Source of the DNA: Capitulum mitella
Lineage: Eukaryota > Arthropoda > Thecostraca > Pollicipedomorpha > Pollicipedidae
Assembly (NCBI GenBank): GCA_030062745.1
Contig: CP099839.1
Location: 13,356,544-13,420,543 of the forward strand
Length of the DNA: 64,000 nucleotides
Direction: 5' to 3'
This document shows, in pieces, positions 22,647 through 35,901 of the stretch. The translations under genes were made by a program, and so were the position numbers. Every line of letters begins with the position of its first letter. The stretch's first letter is position 1. Below the pieces are notes generated by a model. The model ran no database searches and was not told where the DNA came from. It saw only the letters and a list, made by a program, of their open reading frames with translations.

Positions 22647-25600
22647 AGGGACCGATGGACGACGCATTCAACACGTTTCGCGCTTGGTTCACATTCTGGT
22701 TGGTAAGCTTGCAGGAACTGGTTACAAACAAATCCTGGGATCACAAGATCGCTGTTTTAATGATTGTACAATTTATCAACTGTAACCTGGCAACCGGCGC
22801 GAAAAATTGCGAAACCGGTTGAACGTATTTGTGTAATCGGCCGTAAAACAACATAACAGCTACCACGAACCCCCATGTGTACGAATATCGACCACAACTG
22901 TTTGAAAATGCGCTCTTTTTTCCCCTTTTTCCTCAAACCTTTCGTTCTGACACTGCAGGACTTAATGGTTATTCAACGGATGTACAACACTTTAAGACAA
23001 AAATTAGTATGATTAAAAGGAATTCTGCAAGGACAGCCCAAATCAATTTATGATGCACTTCCACAGAGATTATTCTAGCTACATATCCATTCGCATAAAC
23101 CAGGTAAAACCACACCGCATTCAACCCTCATGAAAAGCGAAGTGCATTTCCGAACGAAGGACGAACAAGCGGCGACGAACGACACGAACTGTCCACCATC
23201 CAACAGCAAACGAGCATCGTTCAACTCCCTCCATTGCCATGTGAAAGGTCCGCTTCTCGGCGGACAGCTTACATCTTCATCGGCAACAAACATCGTCGCA
23301 AATTGACAACATAGAGCACCGGTCCAATGCCGGAGCCCAGCAAGCTCTACAGCAAGCCGCTTAGCCGGAGCCGAGGGATACCGTCGGCCGGCGTAAGAGG
23401 GCGATCACGGCCGACTGTGGCCGCTCCGCCTCTGTCGGCACACGACCGGTGGATCAGAAACAAAGATGCACGTGATAAGGACTCATTCGTGTCTGCCCAT
23501 GCCAGCTTTCAGCAAAATCCGGCTCTTGTTGCATGCCGTCTTGGAAGGGGCATAAGTGTAGTAAGAGGACGAATGCCGAAAAGAGGAAAAATGTGCTTCG
23601 ACCGGAAATCCTATTCTGCCACTCCGCACGACGAGCATGCATTGAATACCTAAGCGAGATGACTTTAAGACAATGGGAATTATACACACTCCCAACAGGA
23701 CGTGCAGAAAGAGCGTCGTTCCAAAGGGTTCCCTTGAACTGTCAGAGAGCACCTGCTTATTACCCAAATTACATCGAATGACGTTTACCACTAATTTATG
23801 AGGCTTGTCAGCGTCTACGAAACCCTTTAAGCTCATCGTTAATCAGGACATATTGGTCGTAATTTATCTCCTCCTCATCTCTTTAATCTCAATAAGTCAT
23901 CCAAAACAAGTTCGAAGTAGCAAAGCCCATCGCTCAAAACCATTCGATTTTTGAAGCTTTGCCGTTTCGCTACCTGAAATAGTGCAAGGAAAACAGCGCA
24001 TGACTAAGAGCTCTCGCACGCATAAAACTCCACTTGGTATAAAACTGCATGGCACCTGAAACGAGACGTGGTGCCTCCACGTTCCTCTCACTGGAGCGTC
24101 ACGTGATGGCACACGTGTTCTCCAGAAGACGTGTCCTCCGTGGCGCGACACACTGAGCTACAATCCACGGATGCCCTCAGGAAGAGATGCCTGATGGCAA
24201 GAAGGCTATATGATGATGCATGTAACTGAACGTGATGCCTTCATTCAAATGCAAATCTCACGAACATTTCACTGACTTTACGGGCGTTTAAACAGCAAAG
24301 GCTGGTGGTTTCCTGATCCAGTATGCGCGCTTTAACGTCTATTGCTTCAAGGTTAAGTACTGGCTGACGTTCGCACTGGGGTGACTCATTTGCAAAGCAA
24401 GAAAATATGAGCGATTACATCGTAACTGATCTCAAGCCCCAGTATATCTACGAACCACAAAAATATGGGATGCCCCTCTCATCACAGAGATGTTTCACTG
24501 ATGCAAAAATAATGTGAATGCAAGACTTGAAATATTAGCACAAGGCAAAAAGCGTCAGTTTCAGCACTCATGACGACGACGCAGTGCTGAGAACGGCCTT
24601 TAACCAGTCGGTTGCTGGGGTATGTCGCCAACTTGGACTTCCTGAGGGGGGAGTGCAATGCGCCTTCACTCAATAACCCTGCAACAATCGACTGATTTGG
24701 TTACTTTAAAAGGCAATCGATTTTCCGCGATGAAACGATCCCATCAACGTCATGCTTGTGGACGTCAAGATCATACCTCAGGCCACGTATTATGTCAAGG
24801 CATTATTCGACCGATTTTTAAGTGCACATCCCACGTTATAGATCCTGAAGCCGATACATGTTTCAATGTATGGGAAAGCCACTAACAAAAATAACATAAA
24901 TAACCCAGCATGGTATGGGTCAGGCCAGGCTTACCGCGGCAGTAAATAACAAAAAGTAGGCCACAAGCCATGTACAAGATACATGTTTCGCTACTTTTAC
25001 TGCAGTAGTTACAAGAGAACTGAACGGTTCCGACCAAAGCTAGTCAACAGCACTTCCGACTACAATACATCCGATCGATCAGACCGCAGTGAAACGCAAT
25101 CTTCGGGCCAATCCATCTGCAGCAGCCCGTAACCGTCCGACGGGAGGCTGGCATGGGTCGGCCTCCAGCTGGCTAGTCGGTTATGTCGGCTACGTTTGTT
25201 TACGTCGGGCTTTGACGAGGCAGGCTTCGGACATTATCTGCTTGTTTTTTTTTGTATCTGAATACATCAGTAAATACAGTTTTATATTTTCGTTGGGGGC
25301 TAGGACCGTTGCAAGGATGGGGAACTTCGCCAGGCGATCGAACCTTGGCAGGATGGGTTAGGGAGAAGACCGTAAGTAGCTACTAGTTTTATACTCGTTA
25401 CTCTTTCATGTCTTTGGTCTTTCTTGTGTTATCATGGTTCATGTCGAAATAACGTAGAAATGCTATGACTCGCAGTGCTTGCTTGTTGGGTGAACGGCGG
25501 CATGTCGTCTATGACGTCACGTCAGTCGCTACGTTGGCCGAACAGTTTTACCCGGGTTTCTAGGGCCTTGCATAAGCAGCAAACCATCGCCCCCCGTCCC

Positions 25601-28480
25601 ACCCACTGGTACATGTCAATGGAATCTGAATGAAATTATCCGCGATCACAGTATCGTCATTCTGGCATTAATAATTACGTCACAGTTGTCAACGGCTTGA
25701 GTGGAATCTGTCTTCTGCCGACTATAGAACTGCCGCTACAACCGGCTGGGAAAATGGAATGGCAATATCTTTTACAAAGTGACCGTAATCGTCTGGCACC
25801 TAATGTACCCGTACCGTTAATCCCAGTGGCAACTGACATTCAATGCAGATGACAATCAAGACTGGCTGGGAGGAGACATACTTCATATATCTTACGTGAC
25901 TGAAAATAGCCGCCAGTGTACAGCAGTGGTTAAGGCAGCATCTCTGCACACAACACAGTCATTAACAAATGTGTTTAATCAGAAAGAGGACTGAAAGCAA
26001 ATAAAATATAATGTGACGTCCATTCATGAACGGCCCTCGCTCATGTGCACTTATACAAAATCATTGCTCTTAACTCCGATGACCCCATGCCGTCAGTCGA
26101 CCATGATATGTTGTTGCAAAGTAGCATGTTATGTGCATTACGTGGCAGTCAGTCCATGCTACACAAAACACGACAATAACTAGTCTGTGATATTCTGGTG
26201 AAACATGCAAAAGGGTTCAAGACATGTGTAACGCTCCACAGAACGTCCATTTTCCCCACTAGCAAAACTGCCAGTATGCATTATTGTCACAGCAATGTTA
26301 GAAAGGTCCCAAACAGCCGGCATCTGAAAACGCGTGAAGCCTATGAACAGCCTCTCCTGCATCTATTTTTCTCATCAGATGAGTGTTTAATTTTACTTTT
26401 AGTGGGCCGAGTCCACTCTGATCCAAATAAATCAGGAACCAAATCTGAATCAAATCTGGCTTCCCCATAAGTCAGTCGGACACACTAGTGAAAAAGGCTT
26501 GGTATAATGTCAACGAGAGTTCCTTTCCATGTATGTCAATAAAAAAGAAAAAGAAAACGCAGGAAAACTATACTGTTCTTCTAAGGAAATATATTTCACT
26601 CTGATTCGCCTCGACTCTGAAAACTCAGCTGAGGCGCGCTGAACCCGAGAAACCTTCCGAATCAGAATCAGTGTGAATCGTCAGGAAGTGAAAGGCAATT
26701 CGCCCTACCAAGTTTTATGCTGAGTCCGGAATCGATTCCAGTTCCAACCGGAATTAAGCAAAAGTTTGGTTCTTACCAACAACTGTCTTCTTTGTACGAG
26801 CTATACATTTGGGCTATACATATATTATACATCCGAGCATTTGGGCTTTTAGTCTGACGAGATTTTGTTCGTCTATGAGAGTTCAAAAACACTGTCGTGC
26901 TGGCAGCTTTAATGCCGAGTAAAACCTCCTCTGATGGAGGGAGCTGGATCACAGCAGCTCAATCATAAAGCCAAACTGACGCTGCATACAAACATTTGTA
27001 TCTCCAGTCTCCACCACGTCACTGGCTACTACCACAAATGCTGGCGTTAATGTAACAAGAGAACATGTAACTACGAAAACTGATGTAACATCACATGCAA
27101 ACCATGGACGTACAACAGAAGTGGGATTAACGAGTAATGGTTTGGGAGGATATATCATTCCTTTGGGACAAGTTCCCATTTTGATTAAACCCAACTAAAT
27201 TAATACGGCAAGCAGCTGGCAGTCTGTTGAATGCTCATTCAACAGAGAAGGACACTGTAAACTGCATGGCAGGTATACAGCAGAGCTCAAAATCGCCCCC
27301 CCCTTTGTCGCTGGCTAAGTTCCGCTGGCCACCACAGTCGGCCAGTAAGCATTATCACCCAATTTTAAGGCCCTGGCACACCTCTGGTACACACCTGCCT
27401 CGGTCGGTAGCTAGACGGTCCCGCAGGAGTTACCATCCCAACCATACAAACTGGACACAAACTTGACCATCACATGAAGCAGAACCGAGACAGAGGGGCA
27501 AACCTCCATCTCAGCGAGGATTTTCAACAAACCTGGCCACATATTCAATCTACTCTGAATATTTTTGCATCAGAGACACACGCACGTGCGAACTAAAGAA
27601 GACAACCAGAATCATTGCGTCTCCAGACCCACTCTGGGCAAAACAATGAAAAAAGCTAGTGTTTATGTCCATTATGCACAGACTACGACGAACCCATTTT
27701 GCTTTACATATCTGCACACGGAGGAACTAGCAGGCAAATTCACAAGAGGCCATAAAAAACGCGAAGCATAAAAAGAAGCGCACGATTGATGGCAGGTGCA
27801 TCTCACCATGACAGTCTTATGAGTGGGAACAGTGTGCGGCCTGAAGCTGCGATGGATCCCCATTCCTTCTGGCACCAATAGACGGTCGCAGTACCCACAT
27901 ACACTCTTTGTTCATTTAGTTCCTAAGTCAAAATCGTCTCCGATGCGGAGATGTGCAAAAGAAATTGAACGTGTTCCCGAATTTATTGAAAAAGCATGAC
28001 AACAGGCAGCTACAAACTTGTACTTCTCTCCACCGTACCGGTACAATGAAGAGTACCGTATCTTGCCGGTCTCTAAGACACCGTACGTACGGCCTTTAAC
28101 TTTGATTAGTACGTATTTATGCCTCCGGCGAGGAAGCATGAAGACGAAATTAAATGCGTCATTGCTGCGTTTATTCCACAGTTGGCAAAATGCTGGCAAA
28201 AAACAGTTTTTGCCGCGTCAGAGGTGTGCCCATAAACCAATGACCAGTGACCACAGTCAATGGTTTGTGATCAGTGGGTAACCGGCTTTTCCCAGCAAAA
28301 ACCGGCACTATACTGCAAAACTTCAGGTCAAACAAACTCCTGGGCATAATTCTTATGATATTACAAACTAATATAAGCTATTTCCCTGCTCAACCTAATA
28401 CCTACTGACGATGTCACAAGAGGTAGTGAGCCACTTGTATCAATTGTAGCTAATCCGCTGGTTTCTATTCCGGGCTTCTA
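22647..28480. other. Intergenic region, no gene recognised
   Basis: Between SF3A1 and the ion channel gene. Short frames only. One palindromic motif, TCTCCGATGCGGAGA, lies at 27937-27951 and recurs near 29.6-29.7 kb. A non-coding 5' exon of SF3A1 may lie in this region or just before it. Confidence 0.45.
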
Positions 28481-28482
28481 TG

Positions 28483-28552
28483 AACGGCAGCCCGGTTGGT
28501 AGAGCGCTGGTCTCCCCGTCCTGGTAATACCGGTTCGAGTGGTCCCGGCGTT
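28483..28552 (+). repeat. tRNA-derived SINE head
   Basis: An A-box-like GGTTGGTAGAGCGCTGG is followed about 35 bases later by a B-box-like CGGTTCGAGTGG. The spacing fits a tRNA, but no proper cloverleaf with closed acceptor stem is visible, and the same pattern recurs at 31300-31372 and 48150-48212. It is therefore called a SINE rather than a tRNA gene. Confidence 0.45.
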
Positions 28553-29607
28553 CGATATTTGATCTACCGACCGGTTGGTAAGTGGCCAAGAGGGTGATGC
28601 CTCCTACCACGGTCGTGTCGCACCCTTGGCGGCACGTTAAATTTTCGCCACAAAATCAGCTGTTACCTGGAATTGTTCGATCGGTTGTAAGGGGTCAAAG
28701 TCTATGCAATAAGCTTTGTCTAGCACGAGTTCCGATTCATAGCATAACCTCAGCAACCATTCCGATCAAATTTATATAAAAAATCATAAAAGTATAGATA
28801 GCCTCCTGGTGGTGGGGGGACTTCAATTTACATATGATGCTACTCTAATATCCATACATGTTATTTATGATGAAAAATCAATTTCTCCTTGTACTCGTCA
28901 CATGTGGCAAAGAGGTCACAATTTGATTTAGAAACAGAATTCCATTCCACAGACAAATTTCAAGAGGATTTAATTCCATTATTGCCGATACCTGGCTGTT
29001 AACTGTCAGATCTGGATTTACATCCTCACTGTGGATTCCATTTCAATAACCTTCCCATTCCCAATGCCTTTTACAGTTACTGCAGTAATGATGTGGTTAA
29101 CCCATTGTGCCGCATAGCTGATCTGTGATGGCATCTGTTCACCACATGCAACCACCATTCATCTGGTCTTGGAGCAGGCTAACAGTGCAATAGTGCATCT
29201 TATAGCATATGAAGCATTTAAGTTAACATGTGAACAATCACACAGCAGTTGTTCACCAGATGAAGTCACAATGCATTTGGGCTTAGGACGAAACTAGCAA
29301 TACCACCGTCTGTTTTGTCAAGCTCGTAACAATTAAAATGGCAAAAATTCACAAGATGGGTTTTTGTCACATGGTGGTGAATGACCAACAAAAACATGTT
29401 TAACAGTCTGGTTAATACCACCACATTTTACCAGTACTGGTTGCCCATAAGAATTGTCAACCCAGGCTTGTTCAACATATAAACAGCAACACCTGTTTAT
29501 AATATATCAACAACAGCTATTTCTCTCCAATGTTTTGGTCACAGATGACCTCCAAGATGCCGTAAGTGTGGCGTCGTTGTTTTCCAATTGGCACGTGCGT
29601 CGGAATG

Positions 29608-29740
29608 TCTCCGACGCGGAGATGTGCGGAATAAATTGATTGCCCTGCTGGGCATACCTGATATGCTACAACATCGCGGATATCTCGTTTTGCTCTTCTG
29701 GTCACAGATGATTGCACGGCAAATGTCTCCAGCGCGGAGA
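29608..29740. repeat. Paired palindromic motif TCTCCGACGCGGAGA
   Basis: TCTCCGACGCGGAGA at 29608-29622 and a one-mismatch form, TCTCCAGCGCGGAGA, at 29726-29740. Another copy, TCTCCGATGCGGAGA, lies at 27937-27951, and there as at 29608 the motif is followed by GATGTGC and then AAATTGA. It marks a short dispersed repeat. Confidence 0.4.
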
Positions 29741-29864
29741 TACGTCGGGCGAATGGAACATTTCCCTGCGAGTGATATCCGATGGTCACATGGCTATTTT
29801 TCTTTCCCGTTTTAGTCGTGGCTGGTCTCTGGGACAATGCCTGAGCAAAGGTCATAGTCGTTTC

Positions 29865-32205
29865 CACCAATGGGGCAGAACATTTTCAGAGTTGTTGGGA
29901 CACAAGCTACTTTCTATACTTTTTTAGCTAATCTTCCCGTACCATGCTAGATGGCTGTTGCTGGGCCTCCATAAATTTGGAGGCTAAGCTGCATCCACCA
30001 TCCAGCCCCCCCTCCTTCCTCCCTTCTACTGTCCATACTTTGCAAGGATGCAGTTATACTTTGAATTTTTGTACATATATGCTTATAAACTTGGCTTTAT
30101 CTTTAATGCTTGAATTTCTCCCATGTGTAGGTATGCACAGCAGATTGAAAGCATTGCTGGGTTTCATGCATCACCACAATAACACGACTTTTCTCAACTT
30201 TCCAGCTTCATAAGCTCCGGGCACAAGGCACATGATCATCTGTATTTGGCACATCTTATCCTTGAATCTAGGAAACAACAGTGGTAAATGAGGGTGCTTC
30301 CTTAGTTTTCAATGCACTATGAGAACATTAGAGGGTTGAACATTATAGTGCCAATACAAGCATTCTATCATTTCTTTTGTCAAAAGTCAATCTCCAAATC
30401 ATATCAATCTGTGATTTGTGGTAAAAATGTTAATCTGTGGATTTGTGGTTAGAATAGAAAATACAATATATGTTTTCGTATTCTTTAAATATCATGCAAA
30501 AGTTTAAGAACCAGTATTACTCCAACTTTTTTGCAGTTACACCAGTAGCATTTGCAACGAAATGGCTTTTCTGCACCTAATGCCATTCCAGACTGCCACC
30601 CAACCTAGGTTTTAAGTGATCTCATTGGTGCCAGGGCTTGCAGCACTTTCAGTGCACACCAGGGGGACTATAACAATGGTGTGGTTCATTTGAAGAGCCA
30701 TTCATGACCACATGATAGTCACATAAAACTTGATCAGTTTACACCACTTCAGATCAACAAAGGCCCACAGGCTAACTGAACAGCCCACTTTTGGGCACAA
30801 TATTCATATGGAAAATGTTATCATGCTCAATTCTGGAACTTCTTTGGTACTCTCTAGCACTCTTGTTAATGATTAGTAAGATATTTTTTCATTTATTTCT
30901 GAGTCATGATTTCTTCATATGTTATTATTACTTACATTTATCTACATTTTACCATTTCTTCTCAAAAACAGGTTATGTTGATTAATGGAGTTCCTTGGAC
31001 ATTTTGACATTATGCACTCTGTTTTCATTCTGTTATTCATTGCAGATTTTCAATCTTAAGAAATTCATTTGCACTCTGTTCATATTTCCTATTTATCCTT
31101 ACTTTATGATGTTCTGCTGGCATGCATTTTGAATCAAAGTGAGTCAGATCCCTGCATCTGACTCCATATTTCCAGGCTGGCCACATAACATTTGCATAAA
31201 AGTTTAACATGCTGACATAAACAACAGTTGCCTGGTATCCAGTGTCTCCTGCTATTGGACAACTGTCAAATAACCTGTGAGAGGCATAGCAAGTGCTGAA
31301 GTGACCTGAAACCACCTTGCCAGGGTGTGGAGCAGATAATGATACTCTACCAACTGAGTCACTAACACACCTTCCTATTGTTCATTTCATGTACTAATTT
31401 TTTATATCTCATCTTGGTTTTTGTCTTTTGTTCTATTTTTCATTTCCACCTCTATCTTATTTCAGTGTTTCATAATTTTACTTTTCCATTTATTTCTAAC
31501 TTATGACAGGACAGTCAAAACAATGGTCTCAAAGGGCAGGTGAGCAGTGTTGTGCAGCATATTACTGCAACATTTGGTAATGGCTGAGTAGGCCTCCTAC
31601 TTCTCATAACTCTAGATATCCAAGCAGCCACCTAGTCATATTGGTACCAAAAGATGCCCAATAAAAAAGCCCACTTTCAAGTATTTGAAGCATTACCAAT
31701 GCCACGACTTCTCCAACATAACCCTTAGAAGTGATCCATTCACAGACCCACTCACTCAGCAAGATGGATCAATGTCAACAGACCAAGTTCTGCAATTTGC
31801 AAGTTCACAAGTGAGAAATACCTTGTCACTGAGAAACGTCCATAAAAATGCAACAGCCTAGAAATTTGAAAGAAGGGACATCAACACTGCAGCAGTTTGT
31901 ATGGAGAAGGGTTTGTGGGGAAAAGGTCTGTAAGGGAAATGATTTGTAAGCAAAAACATTTGCAGTCAAAGATTCATATATAAGGTGTGTATCAGAAAAG
32001 TTCATTCCTTTCCCATTAAAAAATGTTTGTTCTGGAATCATGTTGAAAGGCTGGGTTAAGTTAGGTTAGGTTACGCTGGGTTACTACTATAGGTACATTT
32101 ATTTTTTTAACATGAAGCTTTTCCAATACAAGCCTTAAGTTTATGAGCCTTTGGTTATGAGCCTTTTCCTTACAAGTCTTTTCCCCCACATACCATTTCC
32201 ATACA
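29865..32205. other. CpG-depleted block without a recognised gene
   Basis: By eye this stretch of about 2.3 kb holds fewer than ten CpG dinucleotides, while the sequence on each side has ordinary CpG content. No coding exon was recognised. It contains one SINE remnant (31300-31372). Confidence 0.6.
31300..31372 (-). repeat. tRNA-derived SINE head, minus strand
   Basis: On the minus strand, GTGACTCAGTTGGTAGAG is a clear A box, followed by CACCCTGGCAAGGTGGTTTC with a weak B box. It aligns with the copy at 28483-28552 (GTTGGTAGAG ... CCTGGtAA ... GGTT), so both belong to one family. Confidence 0.45.
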
Positions 32206-32571
32206 TTTTTCCGGTCAACAGTAAGATTCAGCTCGAGCGCTTACTTCCAGGGAAAATAATCGTAGTAGTGGTTGCATGGCGTTTCAAATGCAATATTGAT
32301 AAGTATTACTTACGATTTCAGCCGGAAAAACCTGAAACATACATTATTTCCCCCGAAACAGATTGCGTCGTCACTGGTATGCTAACCGCCAGACGCTCGC
32401 GTAGGGATTTTTGACGTTTCTGCGTTAAATAGTTTGTTTACGTGAGGTCTCGACGCTGATTGGTTGTCGGTCGGACTCAAGGTCCAATCAAGAGTAATAA
32501 AAAAGTTTTGGGGGAATAACTAATGCGATATAAATTATCTTTGAAATAAAAAACTTAACCGTTGTAAAAAT

Positions 32572-32593
32572 AATAATAGTAATAATAGTAGTA

Positions 32594-32643
<50 letters not shown>

Positions 32644-32650
32644 CAATAAT
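32572..32650. repeat. (AAT)n microsatellite
   Basis: A nearly perfect run of TAA/AAT triplets with a few AGT variants, followed by a short (AAT)n remnant. It produces spurious poly-Leu and poly-Tyr reading frames on the minus strand. Confidence 0.95.
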
Positions 32651-32746
32651 AATAAAAAAAAGTAAAAATATTACAAAGATGGCAAAGCGTAGTTGCAATT
32701 TGAAAAATACAAAAAACAAAACAAAAAGCAGTGAAATAAAATATCT

Positions 32747-33070
32747 GAAAAAAATCATGGAACAAAACTGGAAAATATTAGGAAGTGAAATAAAACAATA
32801 AATAAAAATTTACCCTAGCCTAACATAGTAACCAAACCTAACCTAACCTAACCTAACCTAACCTAACCTAACGTAGCCCAGCACAAAAAATCACGGAACA
32901 AAACTGGAAAATATTAGGGAGTGAAATAAAACAATAAATAAAAATTTACCCTAGCCTTACATAGTAACCTAACCTAACCTAACCTAACCTAACCTAACCT
33001 AACCTAACCTAACCTAACCTAACCTAGCCTAACCTAACCTAACCTAACCTGATCTAACCTAGCCCAGCAC
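32747..33070. repeat. Interstitial telomere-like (CCTAA)n arrays in a 136-bp tandem duplication
   Basis: A unit containing aacaaaactggaaaatatta and ending in CCTAA repeats occurs twice with a period of 136 bases. The CCTAA tracts run 32837-32872 and 32968-33060, the second with a few variant units such as CCTAG. CCTAA/TTAGG is the canonical arthropod telomere unit. The tracts are degenerate and internal, so this is not a chromosome end. Confidence 0.85.
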
Positions 33071-33506
33071 AACCCAACCTAGCAACCTAATCTAACGAGT
33101 ATTAAATGTCATAATGTAATAATACTGATATCAGACATCCCAACAATTATCTAATACAATAATATAACGGTGTAATAATTCAGCAGTTCCTCCAAGTTCA
33201 GTTTGTGGCAACAGAATAGAATTTTCCTATATATGACATCATTAATCGCTTGAAGATGCATGCAGGGTCTACACGTCCTTGATGTCACTAACCTTAACCT
33301 TGGCGGCACTACATTTTCCGCCGCGGAATAATGTTGTTCTCCGCCAGTCGACTGCAGCACGGTATTACTGTGTGGTACGTTATCGTTATGATTTTGTTGT
33401 TATTGTTTAGAAAATCAAGTAGTGGAAAGTACGGTTAGAAACAGGATGATACATTCTTTACATTGGTGGCAATTATACAACGGGTTGTTTGCGATTTCGT
33501 CAGGCA

Positions 33507-34757
33507 GAAACTTACCTTTAGCCACTTTTCCCACATAAAGCATAACAGCACAGCCCTTTTCTGTTAAGAAGCTTTCCTGATGCAAGCCTTTGATACAAAC
33601 CTTTCACAATACAAATCTGGTACATACAACCTTAGACTACAAACCTTTTCCTGTATGAAACCTCAGCTTACAAACCTTGGTCTCCTGATTCAATACCCTT
33701 CAAAGCCTGTCCTATTACAGTGATATCTATCCCTATCCCATCCAGGTCCCCTTCATATCCCAGTGTTGTCCAACTTTTCCTTCACTGTCCCCCTTCTCTC
33801 CCTGGCATCCATGCCTGTCCTTTTCCAGTCCCAGTCAACCTCTCTGTCCCATTACCATGCTGTCTTTTATTTTGGATTTCAAGACTGTTGTTTATGGAAG
33901 TCTTTCAGTGATGCTCTATTTCATAACAATTGTGAAATGCACATCCTTATCAGTTGGTGTTGATCTGTTCTGCAGAGATACTCAGTGTTAGTTGCAGAGG
34001 CAGTGGATCACTGGGCCATTTCTAGAGGATATTACTGGAAAGAGTGGTGTTGATAAGGCAGAAACTTATTTCAATTGTGCTTTATTTCTATTGTGTATCT
34101 TTTGGCACCAATATGGCCAGGCAATTATGTGGATTTCTGTAATTATGAAAAGTCAGAGACCTCAGCTAATATGAAACATCTTTATGTGGACCAGGGTTGG
34201 AAATTTGTTTCTTGTTCTTGGTGCTGGAGTATAATTTCTGTTTTGAAGTACAAAATTCTGTAAAGGATAGTGCTGCTTTAAGTTGGCATTTTTGACTCAA
34301 GTCAGTTATGACATCATGTTTGCTTGTTATTGAATGGAGAAAGACTTTTGCTTGTGAAATTAGAATTTGTTAACATGGTTATAAGGCAGTTTTTTGGCAG
34401 AGGCATAAGATCAAATTTCTGGAGAATAAAATGTCTTTGGAGTATATATTTTCTGGTGTCAGTCAACACCAAAAAGCAACAACTTTTCCAGCCTTGATGT
34501 GGATGCTAGAAAGATGCACTAGGTACCTGAAGAAGCATTAATTTGTAAGTCCCCTCCATATATTACACTGCAATTATCCCTTTTTGATAATATTCTAATC
34601 CCCAGCCATTTGTTGGGAAAATGGCCAGCAAGCAGCAATGTCAATGTCAAACTTTTGTCCAGCAGGAAAAATAAAGTGGAAAACCAGTCCCTGACCCTGG
34701 ATGAAAACCAGTCCCTGACCCTGGATACATAAACTGGTATGCTATGCAAGTATAAAA
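33507..34757. other. CpG-free block
   Basis: I read this stretch base by base and found no CpG over about 1.25 kb, although its GC content is moderate. No gene is recognised. Near 34679-34727 there is a 24-bp tandem duplication (accagtccctgaccctgga). Confidence 0.7.
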
Positions 34758-35901
34758 CGTGATACGCAAGGTGGTATCATATCAGCGGTGGCAAAAGCAC
34801 ACAGTGGGAAACTAATGTTTAAAATCGTCGCACAGGTCGGGTTCCAGCCTTACCGACTGTGAGCAGACGGAGCTATCCTGCTCTGCAATATCTTAGATCT
34901 TCGAACGTGCACACCCAAATTGCAGTAGGCTTGTATGCTTAACAAAAACCCATTTCTTGCACTCCAGCACTACGTTAAAGTCCTTATTACGGTACCGCAA
35001 GCAATTACCGCACTTCAAACAGGACGTTTCGCCAAACGTTTTCAAGCCTCGCTCATGAGGACCGTGCGCATGAAAACGACGCAGCTATGGCGCAAATGTC
35101 TACAGTTGATTTGGCAACATACGAAATGCAAGTAGTAGAATTTAGCTACACAATATGAAGATTTTTATTCTGGGTTAGGTGCAGCGGCCATGACACGACA
35201 AATGGACATGAACCGTACACAACCTGAGGTGTTTTTAGAACAGTGCAACACGGCCTCTATACCTGTTATGGTAATGGCGCTGCTCACGTCAATGTGTTAC
35301 AAAGTTAGGCTAAAGATTCTTCGTCCGCCTGCGAAGTTAATAACGGGTATTCAAATGTCCGTCAAGATACGGCTGTCAAGGGACAAACACCTTGTTACGT
35401 TGGCACGTCTCATTTCCACACACATTTTCAGCATGTTCTTGTTGATGAGCATGTTCGCGTTCGTGTGAAAAAAAAAACGATGATGAGCTAGCCGCAGTCG
35501 AGTCCAATAACGCGAAGTGTTCCTGAGTACTAAACACGAGACTTCACGATATTCCATCCAAACGCGAGCCAACAATATTTGTTTCGCTGTTGAAGTGGCA
35601 CGTGGCGAAGGGTTTCCTGGTTTGGATTCTGCTTATCTGTCGTCTTCCAAGCTCCGCATTTCGCTACCAGGGCTATCGACGGACATACGTTGCGTGACAT
35701 ACTCCCTCACCCTGCTGTCAGGTATAAGTGTAGTGTATAGTAAGTAAGTCTGTCTCCCTCTCATGGTACCTCTGACATTAGGAATAGCTGTCTTATGTCT
35801 CATCACGCATTTTGTCAACATTTTTGGGCATAGAAAACGACTGATGAGGAAAAAGGGAACGTCAAGACCAGCTCGTTAAAACAAAACAAGAGACAAAGAG
35901 C

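Noticed and set aside
25270-25330. TTGGGGGCTaggacc resembling a tRNA-Pro primer-binding site at an LTR end
   Set aside because: The match stops after nine or so bases, no paired LTR, TG...CA ends or gag/pol remains were found.
32535-32765. Minus-strand poly-Leu/poly-Tyr frames
   Set aside because: They are translations of the (AAT)n microsatellite.
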